A stretch of DNA of 64,000 bases from Azospirillum baldaniorum (lineage in GTDB: Bacteria; Pseudomonadota; Alphaproteobacteria; Azospirillales; Azospirillaceae). The translations under genes were made by a program, and so were the position numbers. Below the pieces are notes generated by a model that was given only the letters and a program-made list of their open reading frames with translations, did no database searches and was not told the DNA's origin. Below, one piece after another: positions 17,304 to 25,488 of the stretch; positions within the stretch are counted from its first letter, which is position 1; every line of letters begins with the position of its first letter. The stretch is taken from contig NZ_CP022260.1 in assembly GCF_003119195.2 (NCBI RefSeq), positions 124,001 through 188,000 on the forward strand, read 5' to 3'.

Positions 17304-17446
17304 GTCCGCGGCGTCTTTCTCTGACGTTCGCGATGGAAGACCTGCGCCGCTTTTTGCCATAAAGAGTATTGGAACAGGGGCGCGCGGCGAATTTTCCCGC
17401 TGACAGACCCCGCCCAACAGGCAAAGGCATCGGGAAGCAGGACGGG

Positions 17447-18340
17447 ATGATGGACTGGGACAAGTTGCGGGTGTTCCACGCTGTGGCCGAGGCCGGCAGC
17501 TTCACCCACGCGGGCGAGGCCCTCAACCTCAGCCAATCGGCGGTCAGCCGGCAGATCAGCGCACTGGAGGACAGCCTCGGCGTTCCGCTGTTCCACCGGC
17601 ACGCCCGCGGCCTGATCCTGACCGAGCAGGGCGAGTTGCTGAATCACGCGGCGCGCGACATCTTCGCGAAGCTGTCGATGACCCAGGCGATGCTGAGCGA
17701 GAGCAAGGACGCCGCCAAGGGGCCGCTGAAGGTGACGGCCACGGCGGCCTTCGGCTCGACATGGCTGACTCCGCGCATCGGGGAATTCCTGGCGCTCTAC
17801 CCGGACATCCAGCTTACCCTGCTGATCACCGACACGGAACTCGACCTGGGGATGCGCGAGGCCGACGTGGCGATCCGCGTCAGCCCGCCGCGCCAGCCGG
17901 ACCTGATCCAGCGGCATCTGATGACCTTCCGCTCGCACCTCTACGCGCACCGCCGGTACCTGGACCGGAAGGGAGAGCCGCAGACGGTGGCCGATCTCGC
18001 CTCGCACGACTTGGTGACCTATCCGCAGGAATTGCGCCCGCCCTTCGCCAACACCCACTGGCTGCGCGATCTGGTGACCGATCCGGTGGCCCGCGACCGG
18101 ACGGTCCTTCAGGTCAACAACCTCTACGCGATCTTCCGCGCCGTGGAGAGCGGGCTGGGTGTCGGCTCTCTGCCCGATTATCTGGTGACCGGCCTGAACG
18201 ATATTGTGCGGGTGCTGCCGGATCAGTCGGGGTCGAAGGTAGACGCCTTCTTCGTCTATCCGGAGGAATTGCGCCATTCCAAGCGCATTGCGGTCTTCCG
18301 TGACTTCCTGGTCAAGAAGGTTGCGGAGAGCCAATTTTAA
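17447..18340 (+). CDS. LysR-family transcriptional regulator
   Basis: A 297-residue LysR protein. The winged helix at residues 1-65 reads WDKLRVFHAVAEAGSFTHAG, then LSQSAVSRQISALE and TEQGELL. The effector domain follows (GPLKVTATAAFGSTWLTPRI). Two adjacent ATG codons at 17447 and 17450 are both possible starts; the frame is open upstream without family support. A strong terminator follows, so the LysR gene is expressed on its own. The neighbouring MFS gene is on the same strand, not divergent, so the usual LysR-target arrangement is missing and its target is unknown. Confidence 0.9.
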   Translation: MMDWDKLRVFHAVAEAGSFTHAGEALNLSQSAVSRQISALEDSLGVPLFHRHARGLILTEQGELLNHAARDIFAKLSMTQAMLSESKDAAKGPLKVTATAAFGSTWLTPRIGEFLALYPDIQLTLLITDTELDLGMREADVAIRVSPPRQPDLIQRHLMTFRSHLYAHRRYLDRKGEPQTVADLASHDLVTYPQELRPPFANTHWLRDLVTDPVARDRTVLQVNNLYAIFRAVESGLGVGSLPDYLVTGLNDIVRVLPDQSGSKVDAFFVYPEELRHSKRIAVFRDFLVKKVAESQF

Positions 18341-18364
18341 TTCCCGCACAACGAGTTGACAAAT

Positions 18365-18404
18365 GGGGCACGGCGCCGGACAGGGCCGTGCCCCTTTGTT
18401 TTTT
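18365..18404 (+). terminator. Rho-independent terminator after LysR gene
   Basis: The inverted repeat GGGGCACGG (18365-18373) and CCGTGCCCC (18386-18394) is followed directly by TTTGTTTTTT. The long GC stem with a T-tract starts 24 bp after the LysR stop codon. Confidence 0.88.
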
Positions 18405-18472
18405 CTGCCATCTGGTATGCGACATATTGTCGATCACGGGGGGCCGCCCGATTTGGCGCTTGCGCGTCGAAC

Positions 18473-18500
18473 TGATATATAATATATGCCGCATATGCGG
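18473..18500. promoter_or_regulatory. Paired palindromes upstream of MFS gene
   Basis: ATATATAATATAT (18475-18487) is a perfect odd-centred palindrome, and CCGCATATGCGG (18489-18500) is a perfect even one right beside it. The first, read as TGATATATAATATATG, matches the site at 24196-24213 apart from one base missing and partly matches the site before the TRAP operon. This fits an operator for the nearby GntR regulator; it could also contain the -10 region. Confidence 0.4.
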
Positions 18501-18588
18501 AGCCCGCCGCGTGCCAGCGTTCAAGCTCTGGGCCCCATCCAATAATTGCAATCGCCAGGAAGTTCCCGGAAGGGAAAGGCGTGCGCCC

Positions 18589-19908
18589 ATGCCTGCCGAT
18601 GAACAGGCAAGTGAGGAAGTCATGAAGATAGTGCGTGGCCTGAGATGGAAAGTCCTGGCGCTCATCATGCTGGGGACGATCATCAACTACATCGACCGCA
18701 ACACGCTGGGTATCCTGGCGCCGATGCTCAAGGAGGAACTGCACTTCACGACGGAGCAGTACTCCTACATCGTCAGCGTGTTCCAGCTCTGCTATAGCCT
18801 GATGCAGCCGATCGCCGGCTATGTGACGGACCTCATCGGCCTGAAATTTGGCTACGCGATGTTCGCCTTCGTCTGGGGCAGCGCCGCGGCCTTGCACGTC
18901 TTCTCCGGTGGCTGGCAGTCGATGGCCTTCTTCCGCGGCCTGCTGGGCATCAGCGAGGCGGCGGCCATGCCGTCGGGCGCCAAGACCGCCGCCCTGTGGT
19001 TCCCGGCCAAGGAGCGCTCCATCGCCACGGGCTGGTTCAACACCGGCAGTTCCGTCGGCGCCATGATCGCCCCGCCGCTGGTGATCTGGCTGTCCGTGAC
19101 CTGGAGCTGGCAGGTCGCCTTCGTCGTCACCGGCATGCTGGGCGTCGGCCTGTCGATGCTGTGGCTGGCGCTGTACCGCAACCCGGAAAACCACCCGCGC
19201 CTGACCAAGGAGGAGCACGCCTACATCCTGGACGGCCAGGAGCAGGTGCAGCTTCCCAAGCCCTCGATGAAGCGCGTCGTCACCATGCGCAAGTTCTGGG
19301 GCATTGCCGCCGCCCGCTTCCTGACCGAGCCGGCGTGGCAGACCTTCAGCTTCTGGATCCCGCTCTACATGGTCAGCACGCGCGGCATGGACATCAAGCA
19401 GTTCGCCCTGTTCGCCTGGCTGCCCTTCCTGTTCGCCGACATCGGCTGCGTCCTCAGCGGCTACCTGTCGCCCTTCTTCGCCAAGCGCTTCCGCATGTCG
19501 CTGGTCAACTCGCGCATCGCCGGCATCGGCATCGGCGCGGTGTGCATGATCGGCCCGGCCCTGATCGGCCTGACCAGCAGCCCGATCACCGCCATCTTCC
19601 TGTTCTCGGTCGGCGCCTTCGCGCACCAGATGCTGTCGAGCCTGCTCTACGCCCTGGTCACCGACACCTTCGAGAAGCAGGACGTCGCCACGGCGACCGG
19701 CTTCGGCGGCATGGCCGGCTACATGGGCGGCATGATCTTCTCGCTGATCATCGGCCAGCTCGCCAGCACGATCGGTTACGAGCCGCTGTTCGTCTGCCTG
19801 TCGGTCTTCGACATCACGGCCTTCATCGTGGTGCTGGTGGTTCTCGGCCAGTGGGGCCGGAACAAGGTCACGCCCCCGGCGGTGCCGAGCGGCGCCCACG
19901 CCGACTGA
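18589..19908 (+). CDS. MFS transporter, hexuronate/anion symporter type
   Basis: A 439-residue, 12-helix carrier of the anion:cation symporter branch (ExuT, GudP, tartrate carriers). The first helix begins LGTIINYIDRNTLGILAPML, and GVCE-like RGLLGISEAAAMPSGAK follows in helix 4, both typical of this branch. The start at 18589 has AAGGGAAAGG upstream; ATG 18622, with GAGGA, is an alternative giving 428 residues. A terminator follows the stop codon. With a GntR/FCD regulator and a TRAP transporter next door, a sugar acid or dicarboxylate substrate is likely. Confidence 0.85.
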   Translation: MPADEQASEEVMKIVRGLRWKVLALIMLGTIINYIDRNTLGILAPMLKEELHFTTEQYSYIVSVFQLCYSLMQPIAGYVTDLIGLKFGYAMFAFVWGSAAALHVFSGGWQSMAFFRGLLGISEAAAMPSGAKTAALWFPAKERSIATGWFNTGSSVGAMIAPPLVIWLSVTWSWQVAFVVTGMLGVGLSMLWLALYRNPENHPRLTKEEHAYILDGQEQVQLPKPSMKRVVTMRKFWGIAAARFLTEPAWQTFSFWIPLYMVSTRGMDIKQFALFAWLPFLFADIGCVLSGYLSPFFAKRFRMSLVNSRIAGIGIGAVCMIGPALIGLTSSPITAIFLFSVGAFAHQMLSSLLYALVTDTFEKQDVATATGFGGMAGYMGGMIFSLIIGQLASTIGYEPLFVCLSVFDITAFIVVLVVLGQWGRNKVTPPAVPSGAHAD

Positions 19909-19960
19909 CCCCGGCGTCCTCTCGTCTCACACCATGGGGCTGCGCGATCCGGGAAGACTC

Positions 19961-19979
19961 GGGCCGCGCGGCCCTTTTT
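19961..19979 (+). terminator. Terminator after MFS gene
   Basis: The palindrome GGGCCGCGCGGCCC (19961-19974) is followed by a run of five T. The stem is very GC-rich with a four-base loop, 52 bp past the MFS stop codon. Confidence 0.75.
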
Positions 19980-19996
19980 CCATGTGGACGGGCGGT

Positions 19997-20077
19997 TTAC
20001 TGGATGGCGGCGGTCAGCAGGGAGGCGAGGGCGAAGCCGCTGACGATGACGAGGCGGGCGATGATGTGGGTCTTCAT
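19997..20077 (-). CDS. Possible 26-residue membrane peptide
   Basis: An ATG at 20077 with GGAG eight bases upstream opens a 27-codon frame. It encodes a basic start (MKTHIIARL) and one hydrophobic helix (VIVSGFALASLLTAAI). It resembles the many short single-helix proteins of alphaproteobacteria. Coding status is unproven; no known family was recognised. Confidence 0.35.
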   Translation of the reverse strand: MKTHIIARLVIVSGFALASLLTAAIQ

Positions 20078-20200
20078 GGCAAGGCTCCAATTGGCTTTGG
20101 CGGGCGGCGGGGTGAGCCCCGGTGTCGTGCTGAGCCAATGTTCGCACCGCGCGGATTAAAGAAAAACCGCGCAATTCGCATGCCTTCCATATCGATATTG

Positions 20201-20296
20201 CAGCGCAACATAGCGCTGTTATAAGTCGAGACCTTGGTGAACGGAAGTATTCGCAGCGCTCCTCACAGCGCTGCTATTGGATATCTTGCAGCGCTG
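20201..20296. repeat. Array of CAGCGC/GCGCTG inverted repeats
   Basis: Three inverted repeats share the same arms: CAGCGC-N6-GCGCTG (20201-20218), CAGCGC-N8-GCGCTG (20254-20273) and the closed palindrome CAGCGCTG (20289-20296). They fill the gap between the small peptide gene and the 3' end of the GntR gene. There is no T-tract after them. They could be binding sites or RNA hairpins shielding the end of the GntR transcript. The rest of the 19909-20308 gap holds only the terminator and the small frame. Confidence 0.55.
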
Positions 20297-20308
20297 CGAT
20301 CCCTGTGT

Positions 20309-21028
20309 TCATGCGGATTCGGCGATCGGTTCGGCCGGAGCGGAATCGCTGTCGAACAGGTCGGGGAAGCGCTGGGCCAGTTCGGGCAGGGAGTTCAGGA
20401 TTTCGCGCAGATGCACGCGCATGGCGGCCTCGGCGGCGTCGGGACAGCGCGCCCGGATGCCCTCGACGATCTGCTCGTGCTGGGTGATCAGCCGGTCCAA
20501 CGGGGTCGCCTGCGGCAGGCTGAGATAGCGCACGCGGTCCATCTGGGCCTTAGTTTCCTCGACCACCCGCCAAGCGTATTCGCAGTCGACCCCCAGCGCG
20601 ATGGTGCGGTGGAAGGCTTCGTCCAGTTCCAGGAAGGCCGCCGGGTTGGTGCTCTGGGCGGCTTCGCGCTGCGCCTTCAGGTTGGTCTCCAACTCCGCGA
20701 CGGCGCGGGCGGGCAACCCCTCGCCGGCCTTGCGGGCCACGGCCAGTTCTACCGCTTCGCGGACGAAGCGGGCGTCCATCACCTGCTTGGCCGAGATCTT
20801 CACGACGAAGGTGCCGCGCTGCGGGCGGATGACGACCAGTCCGGACTCGCTCAGCTTGATGAAGGCCTCACGCACCGGCTGGCGGCTGACCCCGAGTTGG
20901 CCGGCGACCTCCTGCTCGGACAGCGGCTGGCCGGGCTGGAACTGCATCGTCACGATGGCGTGGCGCAGTTCCCGAAAGACGCGGCGCGCCACGGGCTCCG
21001 TCGAATCCGGCTCGATCCTCCTCAACAT
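20309..21028 (-). CDS. GntR-family regulator, FCD subgroup
   Basis: A 239-residue regulator with an N-terminal winged helix (PGQPLSEQEVAGQLGVSRQ, then VREAFIKLSESG) and an all-helical FCD ligand domain. The metal-site histidines are at LDEAFHRTIAL, the HEQIVEGI stretch and RVHLREIL. Members sense sugar acids and carboxylates. It is divergent from the TRAP operon with 184 bp between starts, the standard position for its repressor. Candidate operators lie at 21138-21156, and similar sites at 18473 and 24196. Confidence 0.9.
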   Translation of the reverse strand: MLRRIEPDSTEPVARRVFRELRHAIVTMQFQPGQPLSEQEVAGQLGVSRQPVREAFIKLSESGLVVIRPQRGTFVVKISAKQVMDARFVREAVELAVARKAGEGLPARAVAELETNLKAQREAAQSTNPAAFLELDEAFHRTIALGVDCEYAWRVVEETKAQMDRVRYLSLPQATPLDRLITQHEQIVEGIRARCPDAAEAAMRVHLREILNSLPELAQRFPDLFDSDSAPAEPIAESA

Positions 21029-21137
21029 GCTCCCCCCATCCCTTCTTTTTTCAGTCCGTACCGCCGGTGCCCGCCCGGACGATCCTGGACGGCGGATTCA
21101 TCCTGCACCGTTTGCAATCCCATGGACAACACCATTC

Positions 21138-21156
21138 TTGTATACTACCATACCAG
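21138..21156. promoter_or_regulatory. Candidate GntR operator before TRAP operon
   Basis: TTGTATACTACCATACC (21138-21154) shares the core TATACTA-N2-ATA with the site at 24196-24213. It lies 59 bp before the dctP start in the divergent region, where a GntR repressor is expected to bind. The core GTATAC is itself palindromic. Confidence 0.45.
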
Positions 21157-21212
21157 TCGCGTACCGAACAATCGCCTCCGTGCAAGAGGCGTTGTCCTCA
21201 AAGGGAGGAAAC

Positions 21213-22196
21213 ATGAGCATCATCACCCGCACCTGGCGCGTGGCCGCCCTCGGCTTTGCGCTGGCCACCGTCGCCGGAAGTGCGCTGGCCGCCGACTACA
21301 CGCTCAGCGTCAACACGGCGCTGGCCCAGCAGGACCCGCTCTACAAGGGGCTGGAGGAGTTCAAGAAGAACGTCGAGGCGCGGTCCGGCGGCAAGATGGC
21401 CGTCCGCCTGTTCCCCGGCTCGCAGCTCGGCAAGGACGAGGACGTGCTGGAGCAGGCCCGCGCCGGGGCCGGAGTCGCGGTCGTCGTGGACGGCGGGCGC
21501 CTCGCCGTCTTCGTGAAGGAGTTCGGTGTCCTGGGCGGGCCGTACCTCGCCCAGGGCTACGACGGCATCCGCAAGGTCGTCACCTCGCCGATGTTCGACC
21601 AGTGGTCGGACAAGCTGCGCAAAGCGTCGGGCCATCAGGTGCTGTCCTTCAACTGGTGGCAGGGCGAACGGCATCTGCTGACCAACAAGCCGGTCAAGGG
21701 GCCGGAAGACCTCGCCGGCATCCGCATGCGCACGCCGGGCGCCCCGGTGTGGATGGAGACGATCCGCGCCATGGGCGCCACCCCGACCCCGATGGGCTGG
21801 TCGGAGGTCTACACCGGCCTTCAGCAGAAGGTGATCGACGGCGTCGAAGCCCAACACCCGGCCAGCTTCGGCGCCCGTCTCTATGAGGTGACCAACCGCG
21901 TCACCAAGACCGGCCACATCAATCTGATCACCGGACTCGTCACCAGCGCCGCCTGGTTCGACAAGCTGCCGCCGGAGCAGCAGACGATTCTGAAGGAAGA
22001 GGCGCTGAAGGCCGGCGACAGCGCGTCGCGCGCCACCCAGGCGTCGCTCGCCGACTTCGAGAAGCAGATGAAGGAGAAGGGCGTGACGATCGAGGAGATC
22101 GACGTGACGCCGTTCCGCAAGGCCACCGCGCCGGTCTACGAGAAGCTGGGCTACGCCGAACTCCACAAGGACGTGGAAAAGCTGCTGCAGAACTGA
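21213..22196 (+). CDS. dctP: TRAP transporter substrate-binding protein
   Basis: A 327-residue periplasmic receptor. Residues 1-26 form a signal peptide ending ALAA. The body follows the DctP pattern: YKGLEEFKKNVEARSGGK, the ligand-binding arginine region GIRMRTPGAPVW, then GATPTPMGWSEVYTGLQQ. GGGAGG lies 6 bp before the ATG. The two membrane subunits follow on the same strand after a repeat element. It should capture an organic acid; the exact ligand is not predictable, though the GntR/FCD regulator suggests a sugar acid or C4-dicarboxylate. Confidence 0.9.
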   Translation: MSIITRTWRVAALGFALATVAGSALAADYTLSVNTALAQQDPLYKGLEEFKKNVEARSGGKMAVRLFPGSQLGKDEDVLEQARAGAGVAVVVDGGRLAVFVKEFGVLGGPYLAQGYDGIRKVVTSPMFDQWSDKLRKASGHQVLSFNWWQGERHLLTNKPVKGPEDLAGIRMRTPGAPVWMETIRAMGATPTPMGWSEVYTGLQQKVIDGVEAQHPASFGARLYEVTNRVTKTGHINLITGLVTSAAWFDKLPPEQQTILKEEALKAGDSASRATQASLADFEKQMKEKGVTIEEIDVTPFRKATAPVYEKLGYAELHKDVEKLLQN

Positions 22197-22224
22197 CGCG
22201 GGATTCGGTTCGCGCTGACCTTGC

Positions 22225-22306
22225 CCCCTTCCTGACCCTCTCCCTCTAGGAGGTGGAGGGGACAATTCTCCCTCTCCCTCGAAGAGGGGGAGGGCCGGGG
22301 TGGGGG
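22225..22306. repeat. GC-rich intergenic inverted repeat, copy 1
   Basis: A palindromic element of CCCTCTCCCTC-type arms ends in AGGGCCGGGGTGGGGG. The same core occurs at 32038-32157 and 44231-44330. It lies between dctP and dctQ inside a transcription unit, so it may form an RNA hairpin that lets the receptor be made in excess over the permease. Confidence 0.7.
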
Positions 22307-22370
22307 CCAGCACCTCCTCCCATAATCAACGCCGTCCGCCGCCATCAGCCGCCATCAAGGGACCGCCATC

Positions 22371-22889
22371 ATGTCGTCCTTGTTTCACAAGGGGGAAGCC
22401 TTCCTGGCGATGCTTCTCCTCGCCGCCATCGTTCTGCTCGTCTTCGCCGCCGGCGTCATGCGCTGGTTCGGCCATCCCCTGGTCTGGTCGGTGGACGTGG
22501 CACAGCTCCTGTTCGTCTGGGTCGCCTTCCTCGGCGCCGACATGGCGCTGCGCAAGCGCGCCCACATCGGCATCGACTATCTGGTCAAGCGCCTGCCGAA
22601 CTCCACCCGGGCCGTGCTCGACCTGGTGCTGGGCGTGCTGGTTCTCGCCTTCCTCGTCACCATGACGGTGATGGGCTACCGGCTGACCATGCTAAACCTG
22701 GAACGCCAGTTCGGCGACAGCGGCATCAGCTACGCCTTCGTCACCGCCGCGGTGCCGGTGGGCTGCCTGCTGCTCGCCATCACGCTGACCGCTCAGATCC
22801 TGGAAACGCTGCGCGAGCTGCGCAGCCATCCCAAACCGGTCTTCGCGCCGGCCCCCAAGGCTGGCGACATCGAGGAGGTCGTGCCGTGA
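22371..22889 (+). CDS. dctQ: TRAP transporter small permease
   Basis: A 172-residue DctQ-type membrane subunit with four helices. The WSVDVAQLLFVWVAFLGADM and RKRAHIGIDYLVKRLP segments are diagnostic of the family. It pairs with the large permease, whose GTG start overlaps the dctQ stop by 4 bp. The 174-bp gap after dctP is taken up by a repeat element. Confidence 0.9.
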   Translation: MSSLFHKGEAFLAMLLLAAIVLLVFAAGVMRWFGHPLVWSVDVAQLLFVWVAFLGADMALRKRAHIGIDYLVKRLPNSTRAVLDLVLGVLVLAFLVTMTVMGYRLTMLNLERQFGDSGISYAFVTAAVPVGCLLLAITLTAQILETLRELRSHPKPVFAPAPKAGDIEEVVP

Positions 22890-24163
22890 CCCTGCTTGCC
22901 GTCACCTTCTTCGCGCTGATGGCCTTCGGCCTTCCCATCGCCTTCGCCATCGGCATCGCCGGTTTCTCCTTCTTCGCCACCAACGACATCATCCCGATGT
23001 CCATCGGGGTGCAGCAGGTCGCCTCGGCTTCGCAGAGCTTCCCGCTGCTGGCTGTGCCCTTCTTCGTGCTCGCCGGGCACATGATGAACCGGACGGGCAT
23101 CACCAGCCGCCTGATCAACTGCTCCAACGTGCTGGTGTCCTGGATGTCCGGCGGGCTGGCGCAGGTCTGCATCGTGCTGTCCACCCTGATGGGCGGCGTC
23201 TCCGGCTCGGCGGTGGCCGACGCCGCGATGGAGGCCCGCATCCTCGGTCCCAGCCTGATCGCCCGCGGCTATTCGAAGGGCTTCACCGCCGCCGCCATCG
23301 CGGTCGGCTCGCTGATCACCGCGACCATTCCGCCCAGCCTGGGGCTGATCCTCTACGGCTTCGTCGGCAACGTGTCGATCGGGCGGCTGTTCCTGGCCGG
23401 CGTCATTCCGGGCTTCATGATGATGGCCGGGCTGATGCTGACCGTCTGGCTGATCGCGCGCCGCCGCGGCTACCGTCCGGAAATGGCCGAGCGTCCGACC
23501 CTGCGCGCCGTGTGGCGGGCGGTGGCCGACGCCAAATGGGCGCTGCTGTTCCCGGTGGCCCTGCTGTTCGCCATCCGCGGCGGTCTGTTCACCCCGTCGG
23601 AGGTCGGCGCCTTCGCCGTCGTCTACGCCGCCGTCGTCGGCTTCCTGCTGCACAAGGAGCTGACCTGGGCCGCGGTGGCCGAGGCGCTTCAGGAAGCGGT
23701 GGTGGACACCGGCCTGATCATGCTCATCATCCTGTTCTCGGGCATGGTCGGCTACGCCATCATCTTCGAGCAGGCGCCCCAGACCATCGCCGAGGCGATG
23801 ACCCAACTGACCAGCAGCCCGCTGCTGGTGGTGGCGCTGATCCTGATCTTCCTGTTCATCGCCGGCCTGTTCGTCGAAAGCACGGTGCTGGTCCTGCTGC
23901 TGACGCCGATCTTCCTGCCCATCGTCACGCCGCTGGGCGTCGATCCGGTGCATTTCGGCATCCTGATGATGACCATCGTCACGCTGGGCTCGATGACCCC
24001 GCCGGTGGGCGTGGCCATGTACACGGTGTGCAGCCTGCTCGACTGCCCGATCGAGGAGTATGTCGTCGAATCGCTGCCCTTCGTCGGCACCATCGTCCTG
24101 CTGGTCGCCGTGCTGACGCTGTGGCCGGGGCTGGTGCTGTTCCTGCCCAACATGCTGATGTGA
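22886..24163 (+). CDS. dctM: TRAP transporter large permease
   Basis: A 425-residue DctM subunit, the length typical of the family, with about 12-13 helices. The GTG at 22886 overlaps the dctQ stop (GTGA). Characteristic segments are FGLPIAFAIGIAGF, VPFFVLAGHMMNRTGIT, MGGVSGSAVADAAME and GSMTPPVGVAMYTV. It forms the Na+-coupled channel of the transporter. The frame is open far upstream but only as an antisense-like extension through dctQ. Confidence 0.93.
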   Translation: MTLLAVTFFALMAFGLPIAFAIGIAGFSFFATNDIIPMSIGVQQVASASQSFPLLAVPFFVLAGHMMNRTGITSRLINCSNVLVSWMSGGLAQVCIVLSTLMGGVSGSAVADAAMEARILGPSLIARGYSKGFTAAAIAVGSLITATIPPSLGLILYGFVGNVSIGRLFLAGVIPGFMMMAGLMLTVWLIARRRGYRPEMAERPTLRAVWRAVADAKWALLFPVALLFAIRGGLFTPSEVGAFAVVYAAVVGFLLHKELTWAAVAEALQEAVVDTGLIMLIILFSGMVGYAIIFEQAPQTIAEAMTQLTSSPLLVVALILIFLFIAGLFVESTVLVLLLTPIFLPIVTPLGVDPVHFGILMMTIVTLGSMTPPVGVAMYTVCSLLDCPIEEYVVESLPFVGTIVLLVAVLTLWPGLVLFLPNMLM

Positions 24164-24195
24164 GGGAAAGGGGGGCTTGCCTTGGCGCGGGGCGC

Positions 24196-24213
24196 TGATA
24201 TACTAATATATGG
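24196..24213. promoter_or_regulatory. AT-rich palindrome after TRAP operon
   Basis: TGATATACTAATATATGG is nearly identical to 18473-18488 and shares TATACTA-N2-ATA with 21138-21154. It lies 33 bp past the dctM stop, with no plus-strand gene downstream, so it is not an obvious promoter. It could be a remote operator or the relic of a lost gene's promoter. Confidence 0.35.
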
Positions 24214-24327
24214 CGCTCCGATCTCTCGGCGGACCCACGGCCGGTCCGGGCACACCAAGCCCCGTCCATGGAGCGTCCTTGTCATTGTGGAAACGGGGCA
24301 GGGCCGCGTGTGAAGGGCAAACGCCAA

Positions 24328-24352
24328 GGGGCGGTCCGGGCAGGGCCGCCCC
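24328..24352 (-). terminator. GC hairpin, possible terminator
   Basis: GGGGCGG (24328-24334) pairs with CCGCCCC (24346-24352), 18 bp beyond the stop codon of the minus-strand DUF808 gene. Neither side has a clear T-tract, so termination is uncertain. It could serve the TRAP operon from the other side. Confidence 0.35.
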
Positions 24353-24370
24353 TTCGCGCTTTCAGACGCT

Positions 24371-25410
24371 TTATTTGCCCGTCACCATGCGCCAGAGCGG
24401 CTCGGCGACCTTGTGCACCAGCGGGATCAGCAGGGCGCCCAGCAACAGGCCGAAGACACCGGCTCCGGCCGCCCCGACCAGCCATTCCACCGCGGCCTTC
24501 GCCGCCGGCACAGACTCTCCCGCCGCCACGGCGGCGCCGTGGATCGCGTGCCCGACCGCGGTCAGGCCGAAGCCCTCCAAGCCATGGATGACGATGCCGC
24601 CGCCGACCCACAGCATGGCCGCGGTGCCGACCAGGGCCAGCAGCTTCAGGAAGACCGGCATCCCCTTGACCAGACCGCGTCCGATTGCCTGGGTCACCGG
24701 GGCGAGCGCCCGGTCGGCGCCGCCCGGCGCGCCGGGGGAGGGGGTGCGCAACCCCAGGAGACTCGCCGCCGGGCGCCCGTTCTGCGCCAGCGACAGGCCG
24801 ACGTCGTCCGCTTTCACGATCAGCGCCACCGCGCCGTAGACGAGGCCGGTGATGCCCGCGCCGACGACCGCGAGAACGGCGGCCTGCATCCAGAAGGACG
24901 AGGTTTCGGCGGCGACCGTGGACAGGACGATGGCCATGATCTCCGCCGACAGGATCAGGTCGGTCTTGATGGCGCTGTTGACCTTCTCCCGCTCGAACTG
25001 CGCGGCGTCCTGTCCCGCGGCGCCCGCTCCCTCGGCGTCCTGGTGTGCTGCATGAGGGCGCAGCGCCTCCCACACCTTCTCCGCCCCCTCGTAGCAGAGG
25101 AAGCCGCCGCCCAGCATCAGCAGCGGCGTGATCGCCCAGGGCGCCACGAGGCTGAGCGCCAGCGCCAGGGGAAGCAGGAAAATCAGCTTGTTCTTCAGCG
25201 AGCCCAGAGCGATCTTGCCGATGATCGGCAATTCTCGGTCGGCGGTGAAGCCGACCACATAGCGCGGCGTCACCGCGGCATCGTCCACCACCACCCCGGC
25301 GGCCTTGGCCCCGCCCGCGCCGCCTGCCCCGCGGCGTCGTCCAGCGAGGCGGCGGCGACCTTCGCCAACCCGGCCACATCGTCCAGCAGTGCGATCAGTC
25401 CCGTGCTCAA
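24371..25410 (-). pseudogene. DUF808/YedI-like membrane protein, frameshifted
   Basis: The protein starts at TTG 25410 (STGLIALLDDVAGLAK), with a GGGAG site eight bases upstream, and continues to about residue 34. There the reading frame changes, and the rest (GVVVDDAAVTPRYVVGF, then about seven helices, ending RMVTGK) is in another frame. One base missing from the CCCC run at 25309-25312 explains this: with five C the product would be a continuous 346 residues, normal for this family. DUF808 proteins are inner-membrane proteins of unknown function. Either the gene is recently inactivated, the run is phase-variable, or the base is a sequencing error. Downstream codons look intact. Confidence 0.82.
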
Positions 25411-25488
25411 GGTTTTGGCTCCCCTCCGTACCGGCGTCCATGGAGCAGACAACGCCGCCGAGGGCAAGCCGGACCTTCGAAAGGCCGG

